A stretch of DNA of 64,000 bases from Streptomyces ardesiacus. GTDB lineage: Bacteria; Actinomycetota; Actinomycetes; Streptomycetales; Streptomycetaceae. Position numbers and translations under genes: made by a program. The number at the start of each line of letters is the position of its first letter. The stretch's first letter is position 1. The stretch spans positions 62,001 through 126,000 of the forward strand of contig NZ_BEWC01000012.1 of assembly GCF_003112575.1 (NCBI RefSeq), written 5' to 3'. The notes under the pieces were generated by a model. The model saw only the letters and a program-made list of their open reading frames with translations, had not been told where the DNA came from and did not search any database. Shown here piece after piece: positions 12,201 through 18,151 of this stretch.

Positions 12201-15200
12201 CCGGGCGGTCTGGAGCTGCACCGGGGGCCGGTCGTCGCCGTCGGGGTGCGGCTCGTAGCCGCGGCCGTCGGCCTTCGCCTTGGTGGCGATGTCGTCGAGT
12301 GCGGCGCGAAGCTGCTCGGCTGCCTTCGCCGGGTCTCCCTTGACGGTCGGCTGCGGCCCGTACTGGGTGGATGCGGTGGTGAGCGTGCCGAGGATGTGCT
12401 CGGGGTGCTCGTCGAAGTAGGCGTTGATGTGGTGCGGCGTGCCGTTGATATCCCGCTCGGGGGCGTCCAGCCATGACGTGTCGGCCGGCTCGGTGCCGTC
12501 CTCCCGACGGCGGAACACGAGGACGTCGGTGGTGACGCCGGTGCCGGCGTCGTTGAAGACGCCGGAGGGCAGGCGGACAGCGCCGATCAGGTCGCCGTAC
12601 TTGGCCATCTTCCGGCGGGCCTTGTCGCCCTTGGAGTCCAGCGTCTGCCGGGAGGTGATGACGGCGGTGATGCCGCCGGGCCGGACGAGGGCGATCTCCT
12701 TGGTGATGAAGCCGTTGTGCAGGTTCTCCGCGGGGTATCGCTTGTCATCGAACGGGATCTGGGCGAAGGGCACGTTGCCGATCGCGGCGTCAAAGGTGCC
12801 CGGCCGGGCGTCGGTCGCCGCGAAGGACTCGTTGAGGACGTTGGCGTGCGGGTAGATCGCCTGCGCGATCCGGGCCGTGGTCGGGTCCAGCTCGACACCG
12901 GTGAGGCGTGCCCCGTCGGGGGCGACGCCGAAGAACGTGCCCGCGCCGGAACCGGCCTCGAGGACGTCGCCGCGGTCGAAGCCGAAGGACCGCAGGCCTT
13001 CCCACATCGCTTCGGCGATGGGTTGCGGCGTGTAGTGCATGGACAGCACGCCGCGGGACGCCTGCCGGAACTCCACGGGGGTGAGCACGCGCTGCAGTTC
13101 GCTGCGAATGTCGCTGTACTCGGACCACCGCTCGTGGTCCTTCTCGAACTTGCCTTCGCGGGTGCCGCCCTGCTGGTAGCGGGGCTCCTTCTCGTTCGGC
13201 TCGTTGGCGAAGATGATCGGCACGGAGCCCCAGCCGGACCAGCGGGCGAGGGTGCGCTTCTCCTCGTCGGTGGCCGGCCGGTTCTCGGCCTCCAGCGTCT
13301 TGAGTACGCGGATGGCCTCGACGTTCGCGGCCGCACGCGCCCGGTTGGTCTTCGGCGTGTTGGCCGGGTCCGGCCGGAACCGCGCTACGCGTCGTACATC
13401 AGGTCCCTGATCTCCTGCAGGTGCTGCTCCATCGGCGTCTGCTCCGGCGCCTTCTCCGCCCCCGGCTCCGGCTCGGGCAGAAGCTCCGCCAGGACCATCG
13501 CCGTTGCGTCCGCTCTGATCTGCTTGTGCCGGCCGACCTGATCCTCGTACTCCGTCGGCTCCGGAACCGTCTTCTCCAGCGCCTCCTCGGCCACCAGAAT
13601 CCGCGTCTCGATCTCCCTGGCCTTCGTCTTCACGAACGCCTCCGGATCGGCCATCGCCGCCCACTCCTTGGGCCGGTACGTCGTCCAGTGCTCCCGAACC
13701 ATCGGGCTGAACATGTTCATCGTCGCCTCCCAGCGCTTCACGGAGCGCGGCCCTTTGTGCCTCGGCCTCCTCGCGGGACATGACCTTCTGGTCGTCGTTC
13801 CCGCCATTGTTGCGGACCTGCTGGCGCCGCGCCTCAATCGTGTGCAACGCCTGGTTGATCGCATTGAGCCGCGACCTGGCTTTCGATCGGTCGGAGCTGT
13901 CCGCGTCGCGGTCCGTAGCCCGGATCTGCCAGTCCCGGGACAGCTCCTCTGTCACCCGGTTGAACTCAGCGAGGAGACCCTCGGGGACCGCCAGGTTCCG
14001 GCCCTTAACGTTGCGGTTGTCCAGCGGGTTCACGCCGTCGTCCCAGCCGTACCGGTCCCGGAACAAGCCGTAAAGGTACTGCCGCTCCTGGCTCGCGCCG
14101 TCGAGTCGGTCCTTCATGCGGCCGCTCTGGTACAGCTCCACGAACATCTTCGGGACGAACACTCGGCGTGCGGTGCCCCAGGTGCGCTCACCGCGGGTGT
14201 CGGGGTCGTTGTCGTACGCCTGGACCATGGCCGCCAGGGCGGCCGCCCGGGACGTGTAGGTCGTGTCGCCGTGGCCCCAGGAGTGCTTGCCCCAGGTCCA
14301 GCCCAGTGGCGACGGCCGGGCCCCGTGGCTCTGGGCCCGGAAGTCGACGTACCCGTATCCGTTACGGCCGTCAATGCGGATCTGACCGTTGTCGTCCGGG
14401 TTGTCGACACGGGCAAGGAGCTGTGCCACCTCCGGCGTGGTGTCGCGGCGGTTCTGCTCTGCCACCAGCGCGGCCATGCGCTCTTGGCGGGCTTCCTTCA
14501 CGTCGTCCGTCTCGTTGTACGACGAGGGCGCACGGCGAAGCTCGATGTACTCGGCGGTCAGGTCCTCGGCGCTCAGGTTCTCGGGGGCCTCCCGGTCAGT
14601 GATGGCCCGCTTCTGCCGCTCGCGCCGCTCCCGCTTGATGTCCTCCAAGCGGCCCTCGAGGATCTGCTGGGCTTCCGGCGGTGCCTTCCGGAAGTCCCGC
14701 CGGGCCAGGTCGTTGTACTCCTCGGACAGTTCTTCGTCGGTGAGGTCCGCGACCTGCGGCCGGTCGGCGATCTGCTCGGCCCGGCGGCGTTGCTGCTCGC
14801 CCATGATCTCGTCGTGCCGGGCCTGGAGCGCCTGGCGCATGTTGCGCTCGGCCTCGTGGTCGTCGCCTGCTGCCTGGTGCATGCGGACGCGTTCGGCGAA
14901 GGTCTCCCGGGCCTTCGCCAGGTCGTCCTTGGCCATCGTCGTCAGGTCGGTGTCGTCGTCGACGAGGGCCTGCGAACGGCGGCGGCGCTCGCTGTAGACG
15001 GCCCGCTCAACGTCGTTGTGGTCCTCGCCCCTGCGGTTGCCGTACGTGCCGAGTTCCCGCTTCGACTCCGCGATGCGGGCCTCGATGTCGTCGTCGCTGA
15101 GGGAGGTGGCGTCCCGGGCGGCGGCTTCGTCCCGTTCCTTCCGGCGGCGCTTCAGCTCCTCGTCGATCATGTCGGCTTCCGACCGCGCTCGCCTGCGGTT

Positions 15201-17411
15201 GGCGTCGGAACGGGAGCGGTAGGAGGTCAGCTCCCGCTCGTTCTTCATCTGTTGCAGGCGAGCGTCGTCCGCCGCGGCGATCGTCTTGCGCAGGGCCTCA
15301 GTCTCATCGACCGCACCGCCAGGGGCGTCAGGGCTGTCCGCCGCGGTCTCGTCGGTGATGTGGATGTTGCGGCCCTGGCGGGCGAGCTTGGACAGGACTT
15401 CGCTGATCCGCTCGTCCCGGGTCGCCTCGGTCATGTTCGACTGGGTCGAGTACGCCGCCATGGACGGGGCCCACTTGATGGCACGGGTCGAGCCGACTGC
15501 CTCGTAGTCACGGTCGTCGCCCTTGATGGTGCCGCGGAAGACCATGACCCTCTTGGCGGGCTTGCCGTTCTTGCCAGGCTTCATCACCCAGGCAGCGGTG
15601 ATGCGGTCGCGCTGGTCCGGGTTCTGGGCGGCACGGTGAAGATGGGCCATGACCGCGGCACCCTGCTTCGGGTACTGCGGGACGGGCACTGTAACGCCGT
15701 GGATCTTTGCCTTCGGCGGGTATCCCCGCTCGCTGGTAGCGGCGATCTGACCGTCCGGTCCGTACAGGGTGAGGGCACCACCCGCGTTGACGTAGTGGTA
15801 GCCGTCGACACCGTCGACGGGCTCGGCGTCCTCCGGTAGAGCGGCCGTCTGCGGCGTCTCCGCGGCGGCTTCCGGGGCCGGGGCCGAGGGCTGCGCGTGG
15901 GTGCCGGGCGGGGGGTCGGGCTGATCGTCGGTGTCCGTCGCGGTGTTCTCGCTCTGGAACTTGACGGCGGCGGCTTCGAGGACTTCGTGGATGGACCGGT
16001 TGTCGTCGGAACGCCAGGCCAGAAGGCTCGTCTTGGGGTCCGACAGGTCCAGCGGCTTGCCCTTGTCGCTCGTGGGCGGGTTCTGCGCGAACGACTCGGC
16101 GAACGCCTGTGCGTCTCGCTGGGACGTCCAGCGGTGTCGGACCTTGGCAGCCGGGCCGGTGGCGATCAGGTACCACTCGCCGTTGTGGTCCTGGCCGACG
16201 ACGAACTGTCCGCGACCGACGATCTTGAGCCGGTCGTTGTTGATCAGGGCATCGAGGTTTTCCGCCGCTCGCTGCATGCGGACGCTGCCGCGGGCCTGGC
16301 TGCGTGCGCGTTCGAGGCCAACCTGCCAGTGCGCGCGGACGGCCTGCATCGTGCTGAACCGCTGACCGCCTGCCTCGGGGGTGCTGGCGCCGGTCGGGCG
16401 GGGGGTGGACGGCTTCGCTGCGGCCGGGGCGCGGGTGGTGCCGTCGAACTCTTTCCGGGCCCGCTGGATGGCCCCCTGGATGTTCTCGCCCTTGGTGGAG
16501 CGCCAGCCGCGGGCGGCGGCGTCGGCCTGCGGGTCGGAGAAGTCGAACGGCTGGTTGAACTTGGTGATCTGCCCATTGACCGCGGTCTTGTCGAGGTGCT
16601 CGGCGAACCGCGCGGCGTCCTGGGCAGTGTCGAAGTCGCCGGCGGCGTCGACTCGCTGCCCGGTGCCGGTGGCGGTCAGGTAGAAGCGGCCGTTCCTCTC
16701 GTCCCGGAGGATCGCGAGCCGGCCGGACGGGGTCGTCTGCAGGTCGTCGTCGTACGCCACCGACCGCAGGAAGGTGGCCATGCCGTCGCTCGTGCCGGGC
16801 TGCTCGGCGAGCTGCGTGAAGTGGCGACGGACTGCGGCAGTGTCCTTGTGCCGGGCTCCGGCCGCGTGCTGCTGGTTGGGGAGGGCGTCGACGTTGACCG
16901 GGTGCTGGCCGTCCTCGGGCTCGTCCTGGTCGTCATCGTCGTCCGGGCCGTCGCCGTCATCGTCGCCGATCGGGCGGCCCTTGTCGTCTTGGTCGTGAGG
17001 GTCGTCCGGGGTGTCCGGGTCGCCGTCGTCGTCGCGGACCACACCGTTGCCGCGCCGCAGGTCTACGCGTCGCTTCTCGTCCTCCTCGGCGACCTTGTCC
17101 TCGTCGTCGGTGGGCGCGCTGCCGTCGGGGCGGGCGACCATGCTGACCCACTTGGCACTTGTGGTGTGCCGGCGCCCGCGGAACTCGTTCGGGCCACTCT
17201 GGTCCTGGACCAGGATGCGGTCGTGCGGGAGCGCACGGATGACCCGGGCGAGCTTGCCGCCCCAGGTCCTGACCACGCCGCCGGTCTCGATGAACCTGCC
17301 CTTGCTGTCGCGTGGGTGCAGGGCAGGGTTCCACGGCCGTCGCGTGGCCTTGACCTCGAGACCGCGACTCAGGTCCTGCGACTCAGCCTGTGCAGTGGGG
17401 CGATTCAGCAT
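294..17411 (-). CDS. Giant DarB-like DNA methylase/SNF2 helicase protein (about 5,705 aa; may be two joined genes)
   Basis: The open frame runs without a stop from 17423. ATG 17411 is preferred because it sits exactly 39 nt from the conserved promoter motif. Residues about 1-1230 hold a small beta domain (PRDSKGRFIETGG), acidic linkers, two copies of a 130-residue repeat and charged helical stretches. From about 1345 the sequence matches the methylase-helicase proteins that include phage P1 DarB: a conserved start (ANVEAIRVLKTLE), SAM motif EAGSGAG near 1485, GNVPF in place of NPPF near 1540, Walker A AHEVGLGKT near 2166, VVDEAH near 2327, ATGTPLSN near 2380 and QRNGRILR near 2680. The rest is acidic linkers, an Arg-rich run, a GGP repeat, two more 130-residue repeats and many SH3-like modules. 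P1 DarB is packaged and injected to protect DNA from restriction; position next to the portal suggests the same role here. Residues about 1231-1342 overlap an out-of-frame gene. Confidence 0.82.
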   Translation of the reverse strand: MLNRPTAQAESQDLSRGLEVKATRRPWNPALHPRDSKGRFIETGGVVRTWGGKLARVIRALPHDRILVQDQSGPNEFRGRRHTTSAKWVSMVARPDGSAPTDDEDKVAEEDEKRRVDLRRGNGVVRDDDGDPDTPDDPHDQDDKGRPIGDDDGDGPDDDDDQDEPEDGQHPVNVDALPNQQHAAGARHKDTAAVRRHFTQLAEQPGTSDGMATFLRSVAYDDDLQTTPSGRLAILRDERNGRFYLTATGTGQRVDAAGDFDTAQDAARFAEHLDKTAVNGQITKFNQPFDFSDPQADAAARGWRSTKGENIQGAIQRARKEFDGTTRAPAAAKPSTPRPTGASTPEAGGQRFSTMQAVRAHWQVGLERARSQARGSVRMQRAAENLDALINNDRLKIVGRGQFVVGQDHNGEWYLIATGPAAKVRHRWTSQRDAQAFAESFAQNPPTSDKGKPLDLSDPKTSLLAWRSDDNRSIHEVLEAAAVKFQSENTATDTDDQPDPPPGTHAQPSAPAPEAAAETPQTAALPEDAEPVDGVDGYHYVNAGGALTLYGPDGQIAATSERGYPPKAKIHGVTVPVPQYPKQGAAVMAHLHRAAQNPDQRDRITAAWVMKPGKNGKPAKRVMVFRGTIKGDDRDYEAVGSTRAIKWAPSMAAYSTQSNMTEATRDERISEVLSKLARQGRNIHITDETAADSPDAPGGAVDETEALRKTIAAADDARLQQMKNERELTSYRSRSDANRRRARSEADMIDEELKRRRKERDEAAARDATSLSDDDIEARIAESKRELGTYGNRRGEDHNDVERAVYSERRRRSQALVDDDTDLTTMAKDDLAKARETFAERVRMHQAAGDDHEAERNMRQALQARHDEIMGEQQRRRAEQIADRPQVADLTDEELSEEYNDLARRDFRKAPPEAQQILEGRLEDIKRERRERQKRAITDREAPENLSAEDLTAEYIELRRAPSSYNETDDVKEARQERMAALVAEQNRRDTTPEVAQLLARVDNPDDNGQIRIDGRNGYGYVDFRAQSHGARPSPLGWTWGKHSWGHGDTTYTSRAAALAAMVQAYDNDPDTRGERTWGTARRVFVPKMFVELYQSGRMKDRLDGASQERQYLYGLFRDRYGWDDGVNPLDNRNVKGRNLAVPEGLLAEFNRVTEELSRDWQIRATDRDADSSDRSKARSRLNAINQALHTIEARRQQVRNNGGNDDQKVMSREEAEAQRAALREALGGDDEHVQPDGSGALDDVPAQGVGGDGRSGGVREDEGQGDRDADSGGRGGAGEDGSGADGVRGSGRPAQADQSGRNGDGPGGASARAGAGGGEGAGADADGAAPAGDQGPDVRRVARFRPDPANTPKTNRARAAANVEAIRVLKTLEAENRPATDEEKRTLARWSGWGSVPIIFANEPNEKEPRYQQGGTREGKFEKDHERWSEYSDIRSELQRVLTPVEFRQASRGVLSMHYTPQPIAEAMWEGLRSFGFDRGDVLEAGSGAGTFFGVAPDGARLTGVELDPTTARIAQAIYPHANVLNESFAATDARPGTFDAAIGNVPFAQIPFDDKRYPAENLHNGFITKEIALVRPGGITAVITSRQTLDSKGDKARRKMAKYGDLIGAVRLPSGVFNDAGTGVTTDVLVFRRREDGTEPADTSWLDAPERDINGTPHHINAYFDEHPEHILGTLTTASTQYGPQPTVKGDPAKAAEQLRAALDDIATKAKADGRGYEPHPDGDDRPPVQLQTAREKHANDWTGRLYEGDDGQFYQHVNGADPVPLEPGDGKTDQLRNLVQLRDVAAELRELDRKNDEEERAEALRAQLRDLHAAYVEKYGPLSKPGQHRTKGGVPTAWGYFRADPDAAAVLALERWDTKTGEPVLSRIFTERAAARRQPLSATSDPKAALAAVVAAKGEVDLAEVARLLEVDEPEALKRLGNEVFTDPESGRLELAGAYLSGAVRDKLDAARKAAEKDPAYAVNVAALEAVQPPDRTIGQFTPEMGAHWTPPELLQGFLREYLGDRTLRVAHDDRYGWILNTGRVPEANNLMYGVPANPEKGTRGKNAVEIARAILGFGSLTVYEDDKRKEVDEATSRLIRQKADQMRAEFAKYATANAERLSVLTDSYNRIMNGHVVRSYEGMSPTLEGFTPDRTPHAWQLSGAARMQFERGVILAHEVGLGKTGTLVMGTQALKASGQIDKPMAVVPNHLARQWYNEARFLYPNADVHLITSADLAGDRRGSTLEWLRANKPDLVIFTEEAFGSIKMSPEAQDEYEFRELEALREQLDRQYEDADNPNHPFIVAKIEQRIATVQKNINKNAAPMRRPGETYWDDLGFDYFVVDEAHRYKGVGFRSKEAGGDPASLRGVDLHQKTTDLHRRRKGRATITLATGTPLSNSISEQFTMLQFAAPWVLDAYKAGAPDLWANTFGRKTLRIENAPDGSGLRVVERFSEFHNKRAMKTMWGLVADTKRGDDVGIPRPKVKGGAPNLIMVDATPDQKKRLKGLVARGRAIHNGEVDRHEDNMLAVSNEGTSVALDPRLIDANAPAGNKLKAVADRHIERYHANKDRVYPVALDSLTNHAVPGALQMIFLNEGVPGGKNKGNFDAYAELKRLMVAGGIPEDKIAFVQDAKKSGKPEDMTELFRKAREGEIAVLIGSSAVAGTGMNAQDRMISLSHVDLDWGAAQMEQRNGRILRYGNLNPEVEIDIYATKGSMDGWKAGFVATKAEGLVDIQRPEPEDGDSSDVVQEIDGAEFDYETMEAEIGGNPYMSQLMKARRRLKDLEIDQHNEAAERVRRAEALEELREESQATRDGIQRREQALPRIQEAGDQFRMTLGGAPYSKHSDAGMALHREITSRLLDHDREGLSDWHILGQFRGLDFGVRTEKTADGKLVAHVGFPDLRHSDFERTVEDLKKKGSGAGMITRLGNALDKAPALQDSDRAKVPELDEQIALLQSAHAAADLTPQIDHARKRSNLLEEIVARITALDAKPEIDPDELDKKKHKKETREAISKERREEREPLQAAVDQAVADLAKWDEENPAPEQDDTVRLSEDEVREALARLRPEPVKAPETTAPETNNDDEPTEGTDPDGGAPDTDETEAPETGGTGDGGDDEPPADVPSTGDLGDDEDDDQEDANAPEDDGTVTLSPDQVSAQLDAVRPEGSKAPSSMTNEEIRDEIVELMGREMANGGELSGVDRTRLQVLEAEEARRAGRAPKREENQKPKQTSEEPGGLFDVDESTTRQADSAPDVNNPEDRPADAFGTPDMFADAEGRDTSGLRPARMRNAADLEAGDRYTDADGRTHTVAEPPVKTPRGRTRIVTDDGEERFYNADAEVRLRYPDEEIPENGTDESDAPNAPDVDESDASDAEEPDDAPELPDEFAGVRQRYNGEMIPASEVGLDDWVHVVSADPVYNEPAHMVGRVIEITPVLSNGQRRIEVETHLTLNGKDTVRAEFVMIDASELVERLPEGNPGREDSSDLERRIKGERGRHHASKVRVPEGWQAVDGSQIQPRPGDRFRIVARKGGGSGPNGGREHMNITVAGPAEREGYWRIANQPLTFRPRDIVAIPDDTDARHEDDDNAPETTPGADVDETAVDEPENAPDTATDENSADDQDDDQQDDDEQRRRRGDGDGGDAAPDVSPAGDGTGAPEAPADDENDSDDSDDKPDNDDEQENADDEQDPEDEEDDRNRRRRRRRRRGGGNGGPGGPGGPGGPGLPRLNLPNTSSPSPSGADGGDRDGRDGRERDRTPVRHRDVDSLRRAWTNGDGLTPAEDTPQRRAALAQAAEREGLALSPGGGLVTWPEPQDDGTTLWHFAQARNGNNLPGLSLATDNPDPEQAVALAGRFEEITGPDGEPFDWHQPWGPSTVRQWRDAEGRNLQRALHAARDDFQAQRAAANTEPEREPLPDDLTDLDDDELINAWSNDLSPEDQMRLMAEMDRRDGYTDQRVRSVLPDTPPANADEAEQRAKAVDEALGFNNTDVPKRRRTREEIIQEEFALFDEARYQQAIDATNGYFYKRKYKYASNVPNERELFSGGHWSKFGRWREYASEELQNWYDANGGRITYNQFKQQYRDKERVDREQWEREQREQAEAQQTEETTAPAPAGDADSAGAPETAAPAPAGDADSAGAPETGGPDTPRFSNVNEVRERWRRGELDTPSHPTAIPEQQFHDGYADNPTLEMSEGGRLVILHDPAKDPGASWDVLAPGSMETVARAYSRDDALAYARVLESVRDADGRAFPWDAPDAAGRALTFRGKDGDTLGEAVARQITERGNAEGLSPRWQEPARLYLDREGDLDSYYDSWRAQQEADGYTIPLDVNDAQPGDDITTLGVGHSDRPVTQRGTLSEPLRAQHMNRTGTWPFTNGTDFSAQLERRAVVTDPARKKDPTGETPFNSFYFRNTPDRPTAFRRPRPGEEEQKRENGRAETPQPETPNTAAPAARPEPAPDQTPARVEPPAPSAPADEPEGEPEPIGGQPAHWARVSDLMPGDMVRMEGRTRGGRKTTRSGYVFTGPVDVEVTRNNRTERMWQTYVTENPDGTGKRGHVFTPKNATAARAQAPDDVVPGSPASGAQSAAQTGNLPDVVPSDRNGRGLFPGSTITGVDGLRTREGTVTSATSTTVSVRWDNNDTADGLSPNTLTVTGGDRPDGWTASGQRVTPRHIVTDTDGALLGPVDEVDGDRVTITTAEGRITRSAGDLRVTGEVRDDVPDTDPVTGIDDPTAADLKDDDVVVLDLDGTLTTVAVTGTSRDGDRVTIDFADTTTGEMGQINVDASTVLPRAQGADGAPPEIGPDDAPEAPEDLTVHQPPQRVEPVTGPTVDPELTTGDRDVIGDHAAGPDDDPDAHQAAVRIAADLPVTPDQTSALAAQLRASADPSTWEGRAALRAADHLDQSAGGAPPAGLNRPRPANAAQLGEGDTVAMPDERRGDAIHVFRVIDVEDGPGGVRSFLLEDEDHQWRRRVVHGAMPVWLLPEARPDAPTPPDPDDETPTTPTAPAAPTARVRPGSLRVGDVIDAPVSRSGYQFNGHRRLTIISAPQRNGWWMQLTGVDDDGNVHDFGLHSGRDVNVYERNRPTPALPPSGGPRDPNPAPQSDADRIVADHPRTVAARIIDAAIAGTEPPGDIHTLREQIAQRLTAEALRDARQAARQEAADALDAAGITGRDRAAALQALKRARQDSHTATVRAALRTINDLEPLPDESDEDLAARARDLLSLIPDQIGGRPDQPDADGDADIARTVAGHTDDAVNALLQQLQAAGVDPGDADRIARTLAGQMDGSRQDTARRIARRVNAVSPEAGRQPGLFARIVAALVRLAKRLAALVRAGARKIAEKWRGARERMRRLRAFLGRLVRRVRDWPESRRLTRLHRALDLPAADGESLSARVSHWAGLLPEPGRFGQSQRRVSWWNPTTWGQLAAGRLPGRRDRIQWSPDTAADGGPGLTALRHMAALRAAGSDVDQDVTRRLSDALGDAFDGDPHGTLQRADDYVVLTEQRLVNLQAARSGGTIPDDEELELEITAARAEASAARREWADLRSQYAAAVPDAVAAALAEIRDMGPEGNAGIIFGPDSTPDAERSVRGVQRLMPRSWLNTPAARRVTAMDGDEGRYEPDGQRLTVADLADDGLGTAGHALAQHLAQHLGDLDAAQRVFWFTQTHTGRPGARRMRPSALSRLLRRQQTQPDTGDTLARSVQSMFNGDWYLDDDLRAFLLGLLATR
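5042..5143. repeat. Perfect 51-bp tandem duplication in the giant ORF
   Basis: Positions 5042-5092 and 5093-5143 are identical. Each encodes a 17-residue Ala/Pro/Asp linker unit (about PAPAGDADSAGAPET). The duplication is in frame and lies between a charged helical segment and the fourth 130-residue repeat, so it lengthens a flexible linker. Confidence 0.95.
13385..13720 (-). CDS. 111-aa protein nested out of frame inside the giant ORF
   Basis: This frame starts at ATG 13720 behind a perfect GGGAGG ribosome site five bases away and ends with TAG at 13385. Only 8 of its 111 codons end in A or T, as expected for a real gene here, whereas the giant frame over the same bases has about half A/T third positions and reads as Gly/Asp/Ala filler. 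The protein opens MNMFSPMVREHW and is Glu-rich and helical after that; no enzyme motif is seen. It lies between the N-terminal section and the methylase-helicase section of the giant frame. I conclude it is truly translated; how the flanking sections are joined is unresolved. Confidence 0.82.
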   Translation of the reverse strand: MNMFSPMVREHWTTYRPKEWAAMADPEAFVKTKAREIETRILVAEEALEKTVPEPTEYEDQVGRHKQIRADATAMVLAELLPEPEPGAEKAPEQTPMEQHLQEIRDLMYDA

Positions 17412-17449
17412 GCCGCGGACCATGCATGCGGCGACTGCTTAGCGTCGCG
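17412..17449 (-). promoter_or_regulatory. Promoter-like motif of the giant ORF (leaderless type)
   Basis: Reading down the minus strand from 17449: CGCGACGCTAAG, then CATGGT at offsets 26-31, with ATG at offset 39. CGACGC fits a -35 with a conserved GAC, CATGGT fits a YANNNT -10, spacer 17. Transcription starting 7 nt after the -10 would begin at the ATG. Confidence 0.6.
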
Positions 17450-17520
17450 TCGTCCAATCACCTGTCCGCGCGAGGTGCGAGGTGGGTACCGTTCTCGGAG
17501 ACGCGGTTACAGGGGGCGCC

Positions 17521-17901
17521 ATGATCATCCGTGCGTTCGGGGAAGAGAAGACCTTCGGGCAGTGGTGTGCTGATCCGAGGTGTGCTGTTCCGAGAAGCCA
17601 CCTGGAGCGCCGCCTGCACCGCGGGTGGAAGGCCGAGGAAGCGATCGGCACCCCTATTGGTTGGTCCCCCGCTGAGTGGGCCAGAGCGCAGAGCCATTCG
17701 CGCGTCTACGAGAGCCCTCCCGAAGCACCGCGTCCGCGAAGGAAGCGTTCCCGCCGGCGGACAGGACATCTGAGCCTGGTGAAGGCACCTGATAAAGGAT
17801 GGCGTGACCGGCCAGATAACCAGGCCGCGCTCATTCACGGTCAGGACGACAGCGTCCGAGCGCTACCGGGTGGCTTGCCTACTCTGGGGAAGCGTCGCTG
17901 A
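17521..17901 (+). CDS. Small DNA-binding-like protein (phage/plasmid type)
   Basis: A 126-residue protein divergent from the giant ORF. Its first half (AFGEEKTFGQWCADPRC, then SHLERRLHRGWKAEEAIGTP) matches a short module recurrent in actinophage and plasmid proteins in which a small helix-turn-helix recognises DNA; the basic tail RPRRKRSRRR fits nucleic-acid binding. The start at ATG 17521 leaves out a non-conserved 13-residue extension from 17482. It converges on the next minus-strand gene with only 4 bp between stops. DNA binding is inferred from composition and the HTH-like pattern only. Confidence 0.65.
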   Translation: MIIRAFGEEKTFGQWCADPRCAVPRSHLERRLHRGWKAEEAIGTPIGWSPAEWARAQSHSRVYESPPEAPRPRRKRSRRRTGHLSLVKAPDKGWRDRPDNQAALIHGQDDSVRALPGGLPTLGKRR

Positions 17902-17905
17902 CCGT

Positions 17906-18151
17906 TTACATCGTCTCGGTGAGTATGTGGAGCAGGAACCATGCGGCGCCTCCGCCGAGGACGACGGTGAACAGGGCCCGGCCCGCCTTCGAGCGGCGGA
18001 TACGGAACAGCTTCCGGGTGTTCTCGCTCAACGTGTCGTCGTCCTTCTTGTTGACCAGGGCGATGGTCTCGTACACGGCGAAGAACACCGCCCACGCGCC
18101 CCACAGGAGGGCGCTGGTGTTCCTGCGGACGAATGCGGTGATGCGTCTCAT
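17906..18151 (-). CDS. Small two-segment membrane protein (holin-like position)
   Basis: An 81-residue protein with two hydrophobic segments (about residues 12-32 and 60-78) separated by a charged loop (NKKDDDTLSENTRK). ATG at 18151 overlaps the portal stop codon in an ATGA. Size, topology and position behind a portal gene would suit a holin or head-associated membrane protein, but no holin family signature is recognisable, so the function is open. Confidence 0.7.
   Translation of the reverse strand: MRRITAFVRRNTSALLWGAWAVFFAVYETIALVNKKDDDTLSENTRKLFRIRRSKAGRALFTVVLGGGAAWFLLHILTETM

Noticed and set aside
8445..12476. A 1,343-codon open frame on the plus strand opposite the giant ORF, and a similar one at 1719-5327
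   Set aside because: They are exact antisense to strongly coding minus-strand sequence with helicase and methylase motifs. Long antisense frames are expected at this G+C content; their proteins show no motif and are rich in Gly, Val, Arg and Leu.
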